DNA from: Hydrogenispora ethanolica
GTDB lineage: Bacteria > Bacillota > UBA4882 > UBA8346
Length of the DNA: 64,000 nucleotides
Reading direction: 5' to 3'
Assembly (NCBI RefSeq): GCF_004340685.1
Contig: NZ_SLUN01000015.1
Location: 1-64,000 of the forward strand
Every line of letters starts with the position of its first letter. Position 1 is the stretch's first letter. The notes beneath the pieces were generated by a model. That model did not search any database, was not told where the DNA came from, and saw nothing but the letters and a program-made list of their open reading frames with translations. Made by a program: the position numbers and the translations under genes. Below, in pieces: positions 29,079 to 37,418 of the stretch.

Positions 29079-30478
29079 TCGGAATGGGCAATGAACGGCC
29101 GGGAAACCGTCCCGGCCTGCGGCGGATCTTGATCGGAGCGGCCCTGGCGGCCTGCCTCCTTCCCGCATTGGCTTCCGGGACGATCCGGGCGGCCGCGCCC
29201 GGTCCCGCCGCTGCGGGCGGCGCCGAGGGGGTGGCCCCGGTCATCCGCCGGGTGTTGAATAACGGTCTGACGGTCCTCGTCAAACCGAATTCCGCCAACG
29301 ACGTGGTGGCGGTGAAACTGTTCCTGCGGATGGGAGCTTTTTACGAACCTCCGCAGCAACGGGGCGTCTCCATCATGATGCAAAAACTGCTCACCCGGGG
29401 CACGACCTCCCGGGACGCCCGGCAGCTTGACGAAGCGGTGGAGTCCCTCGGCGCCAGCATCCGGGCGGGTCTGGAAGGGGATGACTACGGCTCGGTAACG
29501 CTGACCACTACCGTGGCCGGTCTGGAAGAAAGTCTGGCGGTATTCCTGGACGCCATCCAGCATCCGACCTTTCCCGAAAGCGAGCTGGTCAAGGAGCGCC
29601 AGATGACCCTGGACCGGCTGTCGGCCTCGGGGGACCAGCCGACAACCAGCGCTTATGTGAATTATCTTCGGCTTTTTTACGGCGATCTGCCCTATGGCAC
29701 GACGCCGGCGGACTATGCCCGGGTCATCGCCGGGCTGACCCGGGAGGACCTGCTGAATTGGTACAGGAAAGTTTATATTCCGAACAATATGGTGTTATCC
29801 ATCGCCGGCCGGGTCGATCCCGCCCAGTTGCTGGCCAGGCTCGAAAAGACCCTGGGCGGTCTGGCGGCGGGTGCGCCGTTGCGACCGGTGGAACCGACCG
29901 CTCCGCGCATTGAGCAAGACCGCGCCACCGTTCTTGTCCGGCCGACCCAAGCCAGTTTCATCATCCTGGGCTATCCGGCGCCGGAGTTGCGCAGCGCCGA
30001 CCGGCCGGCCATGGAGCTGCTCCACTGGATCCTGGGCGGCAGCGGCATGGGTTCGCGTCTTTTCACCCGCCTTCGCGATGAACGGGGGCTGGCGTATTCG
30101 GTCAGCACCGGCTATGTGCCCAATGAAGGACCCAGCCAGCTCTTTGCTTTCATGGCGACCGCCCCCGCCAACCTGGAGGCGGCCAAAGCCGGCCTGATCG
30201 CTGAGTTTCAAAGAATGCGGGACGAGCCGGTGACCGCCGCGGAGCTTGAGTCCGCCAAAAAAGCAGTCCGCGGCAGTTATCTGGTACAGCACGAAAGCAA
30301 TGCCGCCCAAGGGGATTTTTTGGGCCGCTATGAGCTGCTGGGCCTGGGATACCGTTACGACGAACAGTATCCGGACCGGATTGACCGGGTGACGGCCCCG
30401 GATATTCAGCGGGTGGCCCGGCAGTATCTCACCCATTATACGCTCAGCGTGGTCGGCCCGGAGCCGGGGAAGGAATGA
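29075..30478 (+). CDS. Exported M16-family protein lacking the zinc motif
   Basis: This 467-residue protein has a signal segment (about residues 15-38) and the M16 fold (RRVLNNGLTVLVKPNSAN; YIPNNMVLSIAGRVDP; RLRDERGLAYSVSTGYVP). At the HxxEH position it has SIMMQK, so the metal ligands and catalytic base are lost. In known two-subunit M16 proteases the partner subunit has just this state, which supports a heterodimer with the preceding gene product. The start overlaps that gene's stop (ATGA). Confidence 0.88.
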   Translation: MIGMGNERPGNRPGLRRILIGAALAACLLPALASGTIRAAAPGPAAAGGAEGVAPVIRRVLNNGLTVLVKPNSANDVVAVKLFLRMGAFYEPPQQRGVSIMMQKLLTRGTTSRDARQLDEAVESLGASIRAGLEGDDYGSVTLTTTVAGLEESLAVFLDAIQHPTFPESELVKERQMTLDRLSASGDQPTTSAYVNYLRLFYGDLPYGTTPADYARVIAGLTREDLLNWYRKVYIPNNMVLSIAGRVDPAQLLARLEKTLGGLAAGAPLRPVEPTAPRIEQDRATVLVRPTQASFIILGYPAPELRSADRPAMELLHWILGGSGMGSRLFTRLRDERGLAYSVSTGYVPNEGPSQLFAFMATAPANLEAAKAGLIAEFQRMRDEPVTAAELESAKKAVRGSYLVQHESNAAQGDFLGRYELLGLGYRYDEQYPDRIDRVTAPDIQRVARQYLTHYTLSVVGPEPGKE

Positions 30479-30481
30479 GAA

Positions 30482-31417
30482 TTGATCATCAGCGCCAGCC
30501 GCAGGACGGATATCCCGGCTTTTTACAGTGACTGGTTTTTGCGGCGGCTCGCGGCGGGCTTTGTCCTGGTGCCGAACCCCTTCTTTCCGCAACAGCTCCG
30601 GCGGGTGGATCTGGCGCCGGAAGCGGTGGACTGCATCGTTTTTTGGACCAAAAACCCGGGGCCGCTGCTGCCCCGGCTCGATAGCCTGGCCGGATATTGC
30701 TACTATTTTCATTTTACGCTGAACCCGTACGGCCCAGGGATTGAGACCGCCTTGCCGGCGCAGCCGGAGTTAATCGCGACCTTCCAAGCCCTCTCGGAAC
30801 AGATCGGCCGGGAACGGGTGGTCTGGCGCTATGATCCGGTTTTATTCAGCGCGGCCCACGGGCTAAATTACCATCTGGAACAGTTCGCGCGGCTCGCCGA
30901 GAGGCTCGGGCCGTATACGGAACGCTGCGTCATCAGTTTCCTGGATTTTTATGAGAAAACCGTGCGCAACATGGCCGCCGTCGCTCCCTACGACCCCGGC
31001 GACGCGCAACTGGCCGAGCTGGCCGCGGGTTTGGCGCGGATCGCCCGCGACCACGGCCTGATCCTCGAAACCTGCTGCGAAAGATTGGAGCTGGACGCCA
31101 TTGGCATCGGACACGGCCGCTGCATCGACGACCGGCTCATCGCGCGGCTCAGCCCCAAGCCGGTCCGGTTCCGCAAGGCCTCCGGCCAGCGGGAAGGCTG
31201 CGGCTGCGTGGCCAGCGTCGACATCGGAGTCTACAACACTTGCAGGCATGATTGCTTATATTGCTATGCGAATCAAAACCGGACCCGCGTGGCGCAGCGG
31301 ACCGCCGTCTACGATCCGGACGCTCCGCTGCTCTGCGGTTCCGGAAATCTTGGGGAGACGCCGTTCCAGACGGCTTCCGACTCCCCCGGGAATCCCCAAT
31401 TGAAGCTTTTCGAATAG
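30482..31417 (+). CDS. DUF1848 protein with radical-SAM-like cysteine cluster
   Basis: The 311-residue protein matches the DUF1848 family (IISASRRTDIPAFYSDWF; VFWTKNPGPLLPRL; WRYDPVLF). The C-terminal part contains GCGC and TCRHDCLYCYAN, whose CxxxCxxC spacing is that of radical SAM iron-sulfur sites, but it lies near the end of the protein rather than at the start. The function is not established. The TTG start at 30482 follows GGGGAAGGAATGAG and is 3 bases after the M16 pair, so it may belong to that operon. Confidence 0.8.
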   Translation: MIISASRRTDIPAFYSDWFLRRLAAGFVLVPNPFFPQQLRRVDLAPEAVDCIVFWTKNPGPLLPRLDSLAGYCYYFHFTLNPYGPGIETALPAQPELIATFQALSEQIGRERVVWRYDPVLFSAAHGLNYHLEQFARLAERLGPYTERCVISFLDFYEKTVRNMAAVAPYDPGDAQLAELAAGLARIARDHGLILETCCERLELDAIGIGHGRCIDDRLIARLSPKPVRFRKASGQREGCGCVASVDIGVYNTCRHDCLYCYANQNRTRVAQRTAVYDPDAPLLCGSGNLGETPFQTASDSPGNPQLKLFE

Positions 31418-31776
31418 TCCCGGACCGCAACTGTATACCGAGGTATATCGAGTTCTTGATTACTACGAATCGAGGGGTGTTTCAGCTGGGATTCATATAA
31501 GGGAGAATTCATGGTTAGTCGCCCGGCCGGAACCTGTTGTGCCGCTTTGAAAACTTGCTACGAAGTTTCTTGGCGGCAAATTTTTATATTTTGGATTATA
31601 TGCCGGAATGAGGCCACGGGATAATGATGGATGGAGACGCAGATTCTATAAAATCATGAGTCCCTTTGGAATCGGGTTGGAAATTGGGATATTCCCGGCA
31701 GTATAAAACTTATTGCGAAGGCGACAGCAGGAAACCGCCGATTTTTACGGAATAAATTATAGAAATCAGATAAGGG
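31418..31776. other. Intergenic region before nadK
   Basis: These 359 bases are A/T-richer than the flanks. A short palindrome TATACC-GA-GGTATA lies at 31434-31447; a related TATACC/GGTATA pair with a wider gap occurs at 35047-35064. No gene or strong promoter is evident. Confidence 0.4.
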
Positions 31777-32628
31777 ATGTCTTGTATTTTGAAGAAGATT
31801 TTATTGTTGCCCAATCCGCTGAAACCGGCCGCATTGGAACTGGCGGATCCGGTCCAAAAATTATTCGCGCGGAACGGTTTTCAAGTGAATGTCGAATTAT
31901 CCGAACCGGGGCTTGCTTTGCCGCAAGCCGACTGCTTTGACGGGATCGATCTGGTAATGGTGCTGGGGGGAGACGGATCGATGCTGAATGCGGCCCGGCG
32001 GATTTATCCGCGGCAGATTCCGCTGTTGGGAGTAAACCTCGGTCATTTGGGCTTTTTAACCCGCGTCGAAAGCAACCGGCTGGAGGAAGCTTGTGAGCAT
32101 TTACAGAAGGGGCTTTACGATTATGAGGAAAGGACCATGGTGGAAGCGGTGATACTCCGGGAAAATCAGGCGGTCCACCGGTTGGTCGGTCTGAATGATC
32201 TGGTGCTCGCCAAAAATTCTTTCGCCCGCTTGCTGCGAATTGAAACCTGGATCGATGACGAGTATTTTACGACCTATCCCGCGGATGGGTTGATTGTGGC
32301 CAGCGCTACGGGTTCGACGGCTTACTCCCTCTCGGCCGGCGGACCGATCCTGGATCCCCGGCTGGCAGCGCTGGTGGTCGCGCCGATTTGTGCTCATTCG
32401 TTATATGCGCGGCCCCTGGTGTTGAGCGGGGAGGCCCGGGTCAAGGCAGTCTTCCATGCCGACTATGCCGAGGCGAGCTTATCCGCGGACGGTCAGGCCA
32501 CTATCGTGCTCCAGGCCGGCGACGTCATTGAATTTGGGAAAGCGCCTTATGTCACCAAATTATTGCGTTTTAACGATCAGGGATTTTTTGACGTACTCAA
32601 AACCCGCCTCAAAGAAGGCAGAATCTGA
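31777..32628 (+). CDS. nadK: NAD kinase
   Basis: The 283-residue enzyme phosphorylates NAD to NADP. It shows GGDGSML (residues 64-70), NLGHLGFLTRV, the substrate motif LNDLVLAK and DGLIVASATGSTAYSLSAGGPI. The ATG at 31777 follows ATAAGGG; a TTG at 31792 (giving MKKILLLPNP) is a credible alternative start. It opens the nadK-argR-recN group common in Clostridia. Confidence 0.95.
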   Translation: MSCILKKILLLPNPLKPAALELADPVQKLFARNGFQVNVELSEPGLALPQADCFDGIDLVMVLGGDGSMLNAARRIYPRQIPLLGVNLGHLGFLTRVESNRLEEACEHLQKGLYDYEERTMVEAVILRENQAVHRLVGLNDLVLAKNSFARLLRIETWIDDEYFTTYPADGLIVASATGSTAYSLSAGGPILDPRLAALVVAPICAHSLYARPLVLSGEARVKAVFHADYAEASLSADGQATIVLQAGDVIEFGKAPYVTKLLRFNDQGFFDVLKTRLKEGRI

Positions 32629-32642
32629 ACGCGGAGGCAGTT

Positions 32643-33095
32643 ATGAAAGCCAATCGTCACGCCATGATCATTGCCATCATTAAGGAACAGATCATTGGCA
32701 CTCAGGAAGGATTGGGGGACGCGTTGAAGGCCCGTGGGGTTTTGGTCACCCAGGCGACGCTTTCCCGGGATATCAAAGAGTTGGGACTGGTGAAAATCCC
32801 CACCACCGAAGGGTATTACCGTTATTCATTGCCGCAGGAGCGGACGCCGGGGGATTTGACCCGGCGCGCCCAACGGATGCTGGAGGATTCCATGGTGGCG
32901 GTGGATTCGGCGGCCAATATTATCGTGATCAAGACCATGAGCGGCTCCGCCCATGGCTTGGCGGACGCCTTGGACGATCTGGACTGGCCGGAAGTGGTCG
33001 GTTCAGTGGCGGGCGATAATACCATCATGATGGTGGTGCGCGATCAGGATCAGGTCCAGAAATTGATAAGCCGTCTTCAGCAGCTGAGGAGGTAG
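32643..33095 (+). CDS. argR: Arginine repressor ArgR
   Basis: The 150-residue protein has the N-terminal winged helix (TQATLSRDIKELGLVKI) and the C-terminal hexamerisation and arginine-binding domain (GSVAGDNTIMMVVRD). ArgR represses arginine synthesis genes and activates catabolism when arginine is abundant. GCGGAGGCAG precedes the ATG. It lies between nadK and recN with short gaps. Confidence 0.95.
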   Translation: MKANRHAMIIAIIKEQIIGTQEGLGDALKARGVLVTQATLSRDIKELGLVKIPTTEGYYRYSLPQERTPGDLTRRAQRMLEDSMVAVDSAANIIVIKTMSGSAHGLADALDDLDWPEVVGSVAGDNTIMMVVRDQDQVQKLISRLQQLRR

Positions 33096-33100
33096 GGAAC

Positions 33101-34855
33101 GTGCTGCAAGAAATCCGGGTCAAGAACTTTGCCCTCATTGACGAGATTCATCTGGAATTTGATCCCGGCTTTAACGTGCTGACCGGTGAAACCGGCGCCG
33201 GAAAGTCCATCATCATCGATGCGCTGGGCCTGGCTTTGGGCGGGCGGTTCAGCACGGAGATGATCCGGGCCGGCGCCGAGGGTGCTTTGGTGGAAGCGGT
33301 GTTCGCCATGGAGCAACGGCCGGATTTCGAGCTTTTCCTCGACGGTTTGGGCATCCCGGTCGAGGCCGACGGCAGTCTGATTATCCAGCGCGAGGCCGGC
33401 GCCAGCGGCCGCAACCGTTGCCGGGTGAACGGACAGCTGGTGACGGTGTTGTCCCTTGCCAAGCTGGGCGAGTTCCTTATCGATATTCACGGCCAACATG
33501 AGCACCAATCCTTGTTATTCCCGGAGAAACAGCTGGAACTGCTGGATCAGTACTGCGGCGCTCCGTGTCTGGAACTCCGCGCGGAGTACCAACGGGTCTA
33601 CCAGGTCTGGCGGGAGCTGGTCGAAGAGGAACGACAGCTGCGGCAGAATGAAGCGGAGCTGGCCCGCAGAGTCGATCTGCTGCAGTTCCAGTCCAATGAG
33701 ATCGCCGGCGCCAAACTGGTGCTGGGAGAGGACGAAGACCTGCTGAAGGAGCGGGACATTCTGAGCTCGGCCGAGAAGCTCTACCAAGCCGCGACCGAAT
33801 CGTATCAGGCATTATACGATAATGCAAGCGGCCAGGCAGTCGTCGAACTGCTGGGAAGCGCGGAGCGGGCTCTGGAACATGCCGCCGCCATTGACCCCAG
33901 GCTCGAACCGATTTTGCAGTCCCTGCGCGAGGCCGCTTTCGGCGTGGAAGAGGTTTCGCGGGAGTTACGCGGCTATCAGGAACAGATTCAGTTCGAACCG
34001 GACCGGCTGACGGAGATCGAATCCCGCCTGGACGAAATGACCCGGCTGAAGCGGAAATACGGTCCGACCATCGCCGCAATCCTGCAGTTTGCCGCCGATT
34101 GCGATCAGGAGCTGGCGAAGATCGCCAACCGCGAAGAACGCTCCCGAAAACTCGACGGGGAGCTGGCGGAGGTTCGCAACCGCTTGGGGGGGTTAGCCGA
34201 GCGGCTTTCCGCCGAACGCCGGGCCGGAGCCGTCCGGATGGAACAGGCGATCATGGCCCAATTGGCCGAGTTGAATATGGAAAAGACGCAGTTTAAGATC
34301 GGGTTGACGCAAACGGAAACAGCCGATGGCATCCCCTGGGCCGGGAAAACCGTCGAGGCCGGAGCCGGCGGCGCCGACCGGATCGAATTTCTGGTGGCGC
34401 CCAATCCGGGCGAAGGGCTGAAGCCGATGGCCAAAATCGCTTCCGGCGGCGAGCTTTCCCGGATTATGCTGGCACTCAAGGCAATCCTGGCGGAACTCGA
34501 CCGGATACCGACCATGGTTTTTGACGAGATCGACGTGGGCATCGGCGGCCGGACCGCGCAAGCGGTGGCCGAAAAGATGCTGCTGATCGGCGGCAGCCGC
34601 CAGGTGATCTCGGTGACGCATCTGCCCCAGATCGCCAGCATGGCGAGGCAACATTTTTACATCGAAAAACAGGTGCAGGGGGAACGGACCACTGTAACGG
34701 TGCGGGCGCTGAATCTCAATGAGCGGGTCGAGGAGTTGGCGCGGATGCTCGGCGGCGCGCAAGTCACCGACACGACCCGGCGGCACGCCCGGGAGATGCT
34801 GCTCCTGGCGGAGCGGCTCCGCCTCAATAAAAACGGCGTTTCCCCCGATTCATAG
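33101..34855 (+). CDS. recN: DNA repair protein RecN
   Basis: This 584-residue SMC-like ATPase takes part in double-strand break repair. Walker A is GETGAGKS at residues 29-36. A coiled-coil region spans roughly residues 155-370, and the signature ASGGELSRIMLALK plus Walker B MVFDEIDVGIGG lie in the C-terminal lobe. The GTG start follows GAGGAGGTAGGG. In many spore formers spoIVB and spo0A come next; here the order breaks off. Confidence 0.96.
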   Translation: MLQEIRVKNFALIDEIHLEFDPGFNVLTGETGAGKSIIIDALGLALGGRFSTEMIRAGAEGALVEAVFAMEQRPDFELFLDGLGIPVEADGSLIIQREAGASGRNRCRVNGQLVTVLSLAKLGEFLIDIHGQHEHQSLLFPEKQLELLDQYCGAPCLELRAEYQRVYQVWRELVEEERQLRQNEAELARRVDLLQFQSNEIAGAKLVLGEDEDLLKERDILSSAEKLYQAATESYQALYDNASGQAVVELLGSAERALEHAAAIDPRLEPILQSLREAAFGVEEVSRELRGYQEQIQFEPDRLTEIESRLDEMTRLKRKYGPTIAAILQFAADCDQELAKIANREERSRKLDGELAEVRNRLGGLAERLSAERRAGAVRMEQAIMAQLAELNMEKTQFKIGLTQTETADGIPWAGKTVEAGAGGADRIEFLVAPNPGEGLKPMAKIASGGELSRIMLALKAILAELDRIPTMVFDEIDVGIGGRTAQAVAEKMLLIGGSRQVISVTHLPQIASMARQHFYIEKQVQGERTTVTVRALNLNERVEELARMLGGAQVTDTTRRHAREMLLLAERLRLNKNGVSPDS

Positions 34856-35116
34856 CCTGGCAGATCCCTTGGGTCATTCATGGTCTATTGCGAGGGCATA
34901 TGGTTTTCAATTCTCTGTTTTCTCATCCTGATACCTTTTTTCCAACCCAGACACTCCGCTCTGGGTTCTGCTTTATCCGTCAGGGAGCATTTCCGGGCGG
35001 ACGGGATCTTTTTTGGAGTTGAAGTAGCCTACAATATCGACTATTATATACCATATAGGGTATATTGAGGACGGGAATTTATTGCCCCGTTTCGCGTTAG
35101 GAAATACATCATGGTA
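34856..35116. other. Intergenic region after recN
   Basis: This gap has no gene or clear terminator. It contains the imperfect palindrome TATACC-ATATAG-GGTATA at 35047-35064. It leads into a structured repeat (copy 2). Confidence 0.4.
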
Positions 35117-35256
35117 TTTTAAAAGCCATGTGATAAAGTCTTTTGAATCGGAAATCAGAAGGCAAAAAGGTTTATAAACGACTTTATCACTTGCTTTTCT
35201 GAGCTTTTGTGAATACCCCGACCTTTCGGACGGGGTTTATCACAACGCTTTTAAAA
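35117..35256 (+). repeat. Structured dispersed repeat, copy 2
   Basis: This is a full-length copy. TTTTAAAAGCCATGTGATAA at the head and TTTATCACAACGCTTTTAAA at the tail are nearly complementary. The first hairpin is GTGATAAAGTC/GACTTTATCAC (11 bp, perfect). The last is CCCCG/CGGGG around ACCTTTCGGA, itself flanked by TTGTG/CACAA. It ends two bases before GAGGAGG of the thioredoxin-like gene. Confidence 0.9.
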
Positions 35257-35271
35257 AGAGGAGGCGTTACC

Positions 35272-35793
35272 ATGCGGAAAGTGTTGGGATGGGTCTTCCT
35301 GGTGATCTTGATCGTTGCGGCCGTCGCGGGAGTCCCGAGAGTCATGGCGGCAAAAACCGGGCCCGGGGTGGGCTTGATGGCTCCCGAATTTTCCTTGTCC
35401 GATCTCAACGGAAAAAAGGTAGAACTCAAAAAGATCGTGGCCGGCCACAAAGTGACCCTGCTCAACTTCTGGGCCACATGGTGTCCGCCTTGCCGGGCGG
35501 AAATCCCCGAACTGGCGGAGTTTTATAAAACTTACGCCGGCCGGGGGGTGGAGCTTCTGGCGGTCAATCTACAGCAAAGCCCCAACGAAGTGCGGGAGTT
35601 TGCCAAAAAGAACGGCATGGCGTTTCCGGTGCTGACGGATACGGCCGGATCGGTCGGCAGCCTGTACCAGATCTACGCCATTCCCACGACTTTCATCGTC
35701 GACCGTCAGGGTAAAATCCGCGCCAAAATCGAGGGCAGCACCACGGGGCAAGTTTTACGGGAAAAGATTGAGCCGCTACTGAAAGCCAAGTGA
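35272..35793 (+). CDS. TlpA/ResA-like membrane-anchored thioredoxin
   Basis: The 173-residue protein has an N-terminal anchor or signal helix (VLGWVFLVILIVAAVAGV) and a thioredoxin domain with the active site WCPPC (C71, C74) in NFWATWCPPCRAEIPEL. Such proteins reduce disulfides outside the cytoplasm, for example in apocytochrome c during maturation. The ccdA-like gene 128 bases downstream would supply electrons. AGAGGAGGCG precedes the ATG. The stop codon lies inside the head of structured repeat copy 3. Confidence 0.9.
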   Translation: MRKVLGWVFLVILIVAAVAGVPRVMAAKTGPGVGLMAPEFSLSDLNGKKVELKKIVAGHKVTLLNFWATWCPPCRAEIPELAEFYKTYAGRGVELLAVNLQQSPNEVREFAKKNGMAFPVLTDTAGSVGSLYQIYAIPTTFIVDRQGKIRAKIEGSTTGQVLREKIEPLLKAK

Positions 35794-35910
35794 TAAATTC
35801 CGACCGGAAATTGTCTTGCGAAACGATTTCAATCGATTTTATCCCTTGCTTCAAGCAATCGCTGCGACCCTCCCCGGCTTTTCAGCCGGGTTAATCACAG
35901 TTCTTCGAAA
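35781..35910 (+). repeat. Structured dispersed repeat, copy 3
   Basis: This is the most diverged copy. The head GAAAGCCAAGTGATAAA overlaps the last codons of the thioredoxin gene and supplies its TGA. The tail is GGGTTAATCACAG. Its last hairpin is CCCGGC-TTTTCA-GCCGGG and its middle hairpin TTGCTT-C-AAGCAA, both changed from other copies with pairing kept. AAAGGAG of the ccdA-like gene overlaps its end. Confidence 0.8.
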
Positions 35911-35921
35911 GGAGTAGCAAA

Positions 35922-36653
35922 ATGGAAGTCACGTTCGTGCTGGCATTTCTGGGCGGATTGCTGTCGTTTCTGTCGCCGTGCATTTTGCCTATCGCCCCCG
36001 GTTATCTGGGAATCGTCACGGGAGCGTCGTTCGCGGAATTGCAGAGCGGAGCGGTCTCCCGCGCCAAAGTGATCCGGTCGACGCTGCTCTTTATCGCCGG
36101 TTTTACCCTGGTTTTTTTGTTGATGGGTGTGACCAGTTCCTATTTGGGCGCTTTATTGCGGGCGAACCGGGTTTTGCTCTCTCGAATCGGAGGGGTGCTG
36201 GTTCTGATGCTGGGTCTGCATCAGGGGGGCTGGCTGAGGCTGCCCTGGCTTTACCGGGAGCATCGCTGGCAGGCCCGGCCGCAGCTGGGGTGGATCGGGG
36301 CATTCCTTACCGGAGTGGCTTTCTCGTTGGGATGGACGCCGTGCGTCGGCCCGATTCTCGGTTCGATTCTGGCATTGGCGGGAAGCCAGGCCGAACCGCT
36401 CCGGGGCCTGGGCTTACTGCTGGTGTACTCGATCGGACTGGCGCTGCCCTTCCTGCTGCTGGCCATCGGTTTTCAGGGGATGATTCGCCATTTTAACAAG
36501 CTGAAGCCGTACTTTCGCTGGTTCGAATGGGCCGCCGGAGGTCTCTTGATTTTGATGGGTTTGCTTCTGCTAACCGGAGGCATGCCCATGCTCTCCGTTT
36601 GGCTGATGAAGCTCACCGGCGGCTGGAATCCCGAGGACCTGTTGCGGCGGTAA
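35922..36653 (+). CDS. ccdA: CcdA-type thiol-disulfide transporter
   Basis: The 243-residue protein has six predicted membrane segments and the two conserved cysteines of the DsbD/CcdA core: C20 in LSPCILPIAPGYLG and C141 in GWTPCVGPILGSIL. CcdA moves reducing equivalents from cytoplasmic thioredoxin to extracytoplasmic thioredoxins such as the TlpA/ResA protein encoded just before. GAAAGGAGTAGC precedes the ATG. Confidence 0.93.
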   Translation: MEVTFVLAFLGGLLSFLSPCILPIAPGYLGIVTGASFAELQSGAVSRAKVIRSTLLFIAGFTLVFLLMGVTSSYLGALLRANRVLLSRIGGVLVLMLGLHQGGWLRLPWLYREHRWQARPQLGWIGAFLTGVAFSLGWTPCVGPILGSILALAGSQAEPLRGLGLLLVYSIGLALPFLLLAIGFQGMIRHFNKLKPYFRWFEWAAGGLLILMGLLLLTGGMPMLSVWLMKLTGGWNPEDLLRR

Positions 36654-36815
36654 ACGGAGCTCCCCAAAATACTTTAGCGAATTTCAAATCATTACAAAAT
36701 ATTACATTTTTAGAAGGTATTCGGTTGGAACCGGCGAATTCCTCTCCAAACCCTATGGTATTCTTCGCGGGGAATACCACTGGGCGTAGCCTGTGACGAA
36801 AGGCTGGGGAGGAAT

Positions 36816-37418
36816 TTGTTTCAGCTGACCATGCCACAACGGATTGCCGCCTTGGTGCTGATGGCGCTGCTCGTGATCGCGGGCGCCCTGTTTTTTATCG
36901 ACGGCGGACAATCGCGCGCCGATACGTACCCCATCGCCGCCGCGGAGCAACCGATGTACGTGCATGTTTGCGGCGCGGTCCGGAAACCGGGCGTAATCGA
37001 GGTGAAAGCGCCGCTTCGCAAGTTCGAGTTGCTGAAGATGGCCGGCGGGACGCTGCCGGAGGCCGATCTGAACCGCGTGAATCTGGCGGAGTTCGTTCAG
37101 GATGGGGAACAGGTTTATATTCCCAAACAAGGAGAGGTCCTTCCGGAGAATTCCCGTTCCAAATCCCGCAGCACCGGCGCCCGTTCCCGGGCGGACGGGG
37201 CCGCCAAGGCAGCGGAGCCCAAGGGGCCGTTCGATTTGAATCGGGCCACCGCGGCGGAGCTGGAAACAGTGCCCGGCATCGGGCCGGTGCTGGCGGCCAA
37301 GATCATTGAGTACCGGACCCAACACGGCGTTTTTGCCACCTATGATGATCTGGGGAATGTCTCGGGGATCGGCCCGGTAAAACTGGAGAAATTCCGCAGT
37401 TTCCTGTATGTGAAATGA
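36816..37418 (+). CDS. comEA: ComEA competence DNA receptor
   Basis: The 200-residue protein has one N-terminal membrane helix, an SLBB domain (YVHVCGAVRKPGVIEVKAP) and a C-terminal helix-hairpin-helix pair (FDLNRATAAELETVPGIGP; YDDLGNVSGIGPVKLEKF). ComEA binds incoming double-stranded DNA at the cell surface. The TTG at 36816 lies very close to GGGGAGGA; the ATG at 36831 is an alternative. It overlaps comEC by 4 bases. Confidence 0.92.
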   Translation: MFQLTMPQRIAALVLMALLVIAGALFFIDGGQSRADTYPIAAAEQPMYVHVCGAVRKPGVIEVKAPLRKFELLKMAGGTLPEADLNRVNLAEFVQDGEQVYIPKQGEVLPENSRSKSRSTGARSRADGAAKAAEPKGPFDLNRATAAELETVPGIGPVLAAKIIEYRTQHGVFATYDDLGNVSGIGPVKLEKFRSFLYVK

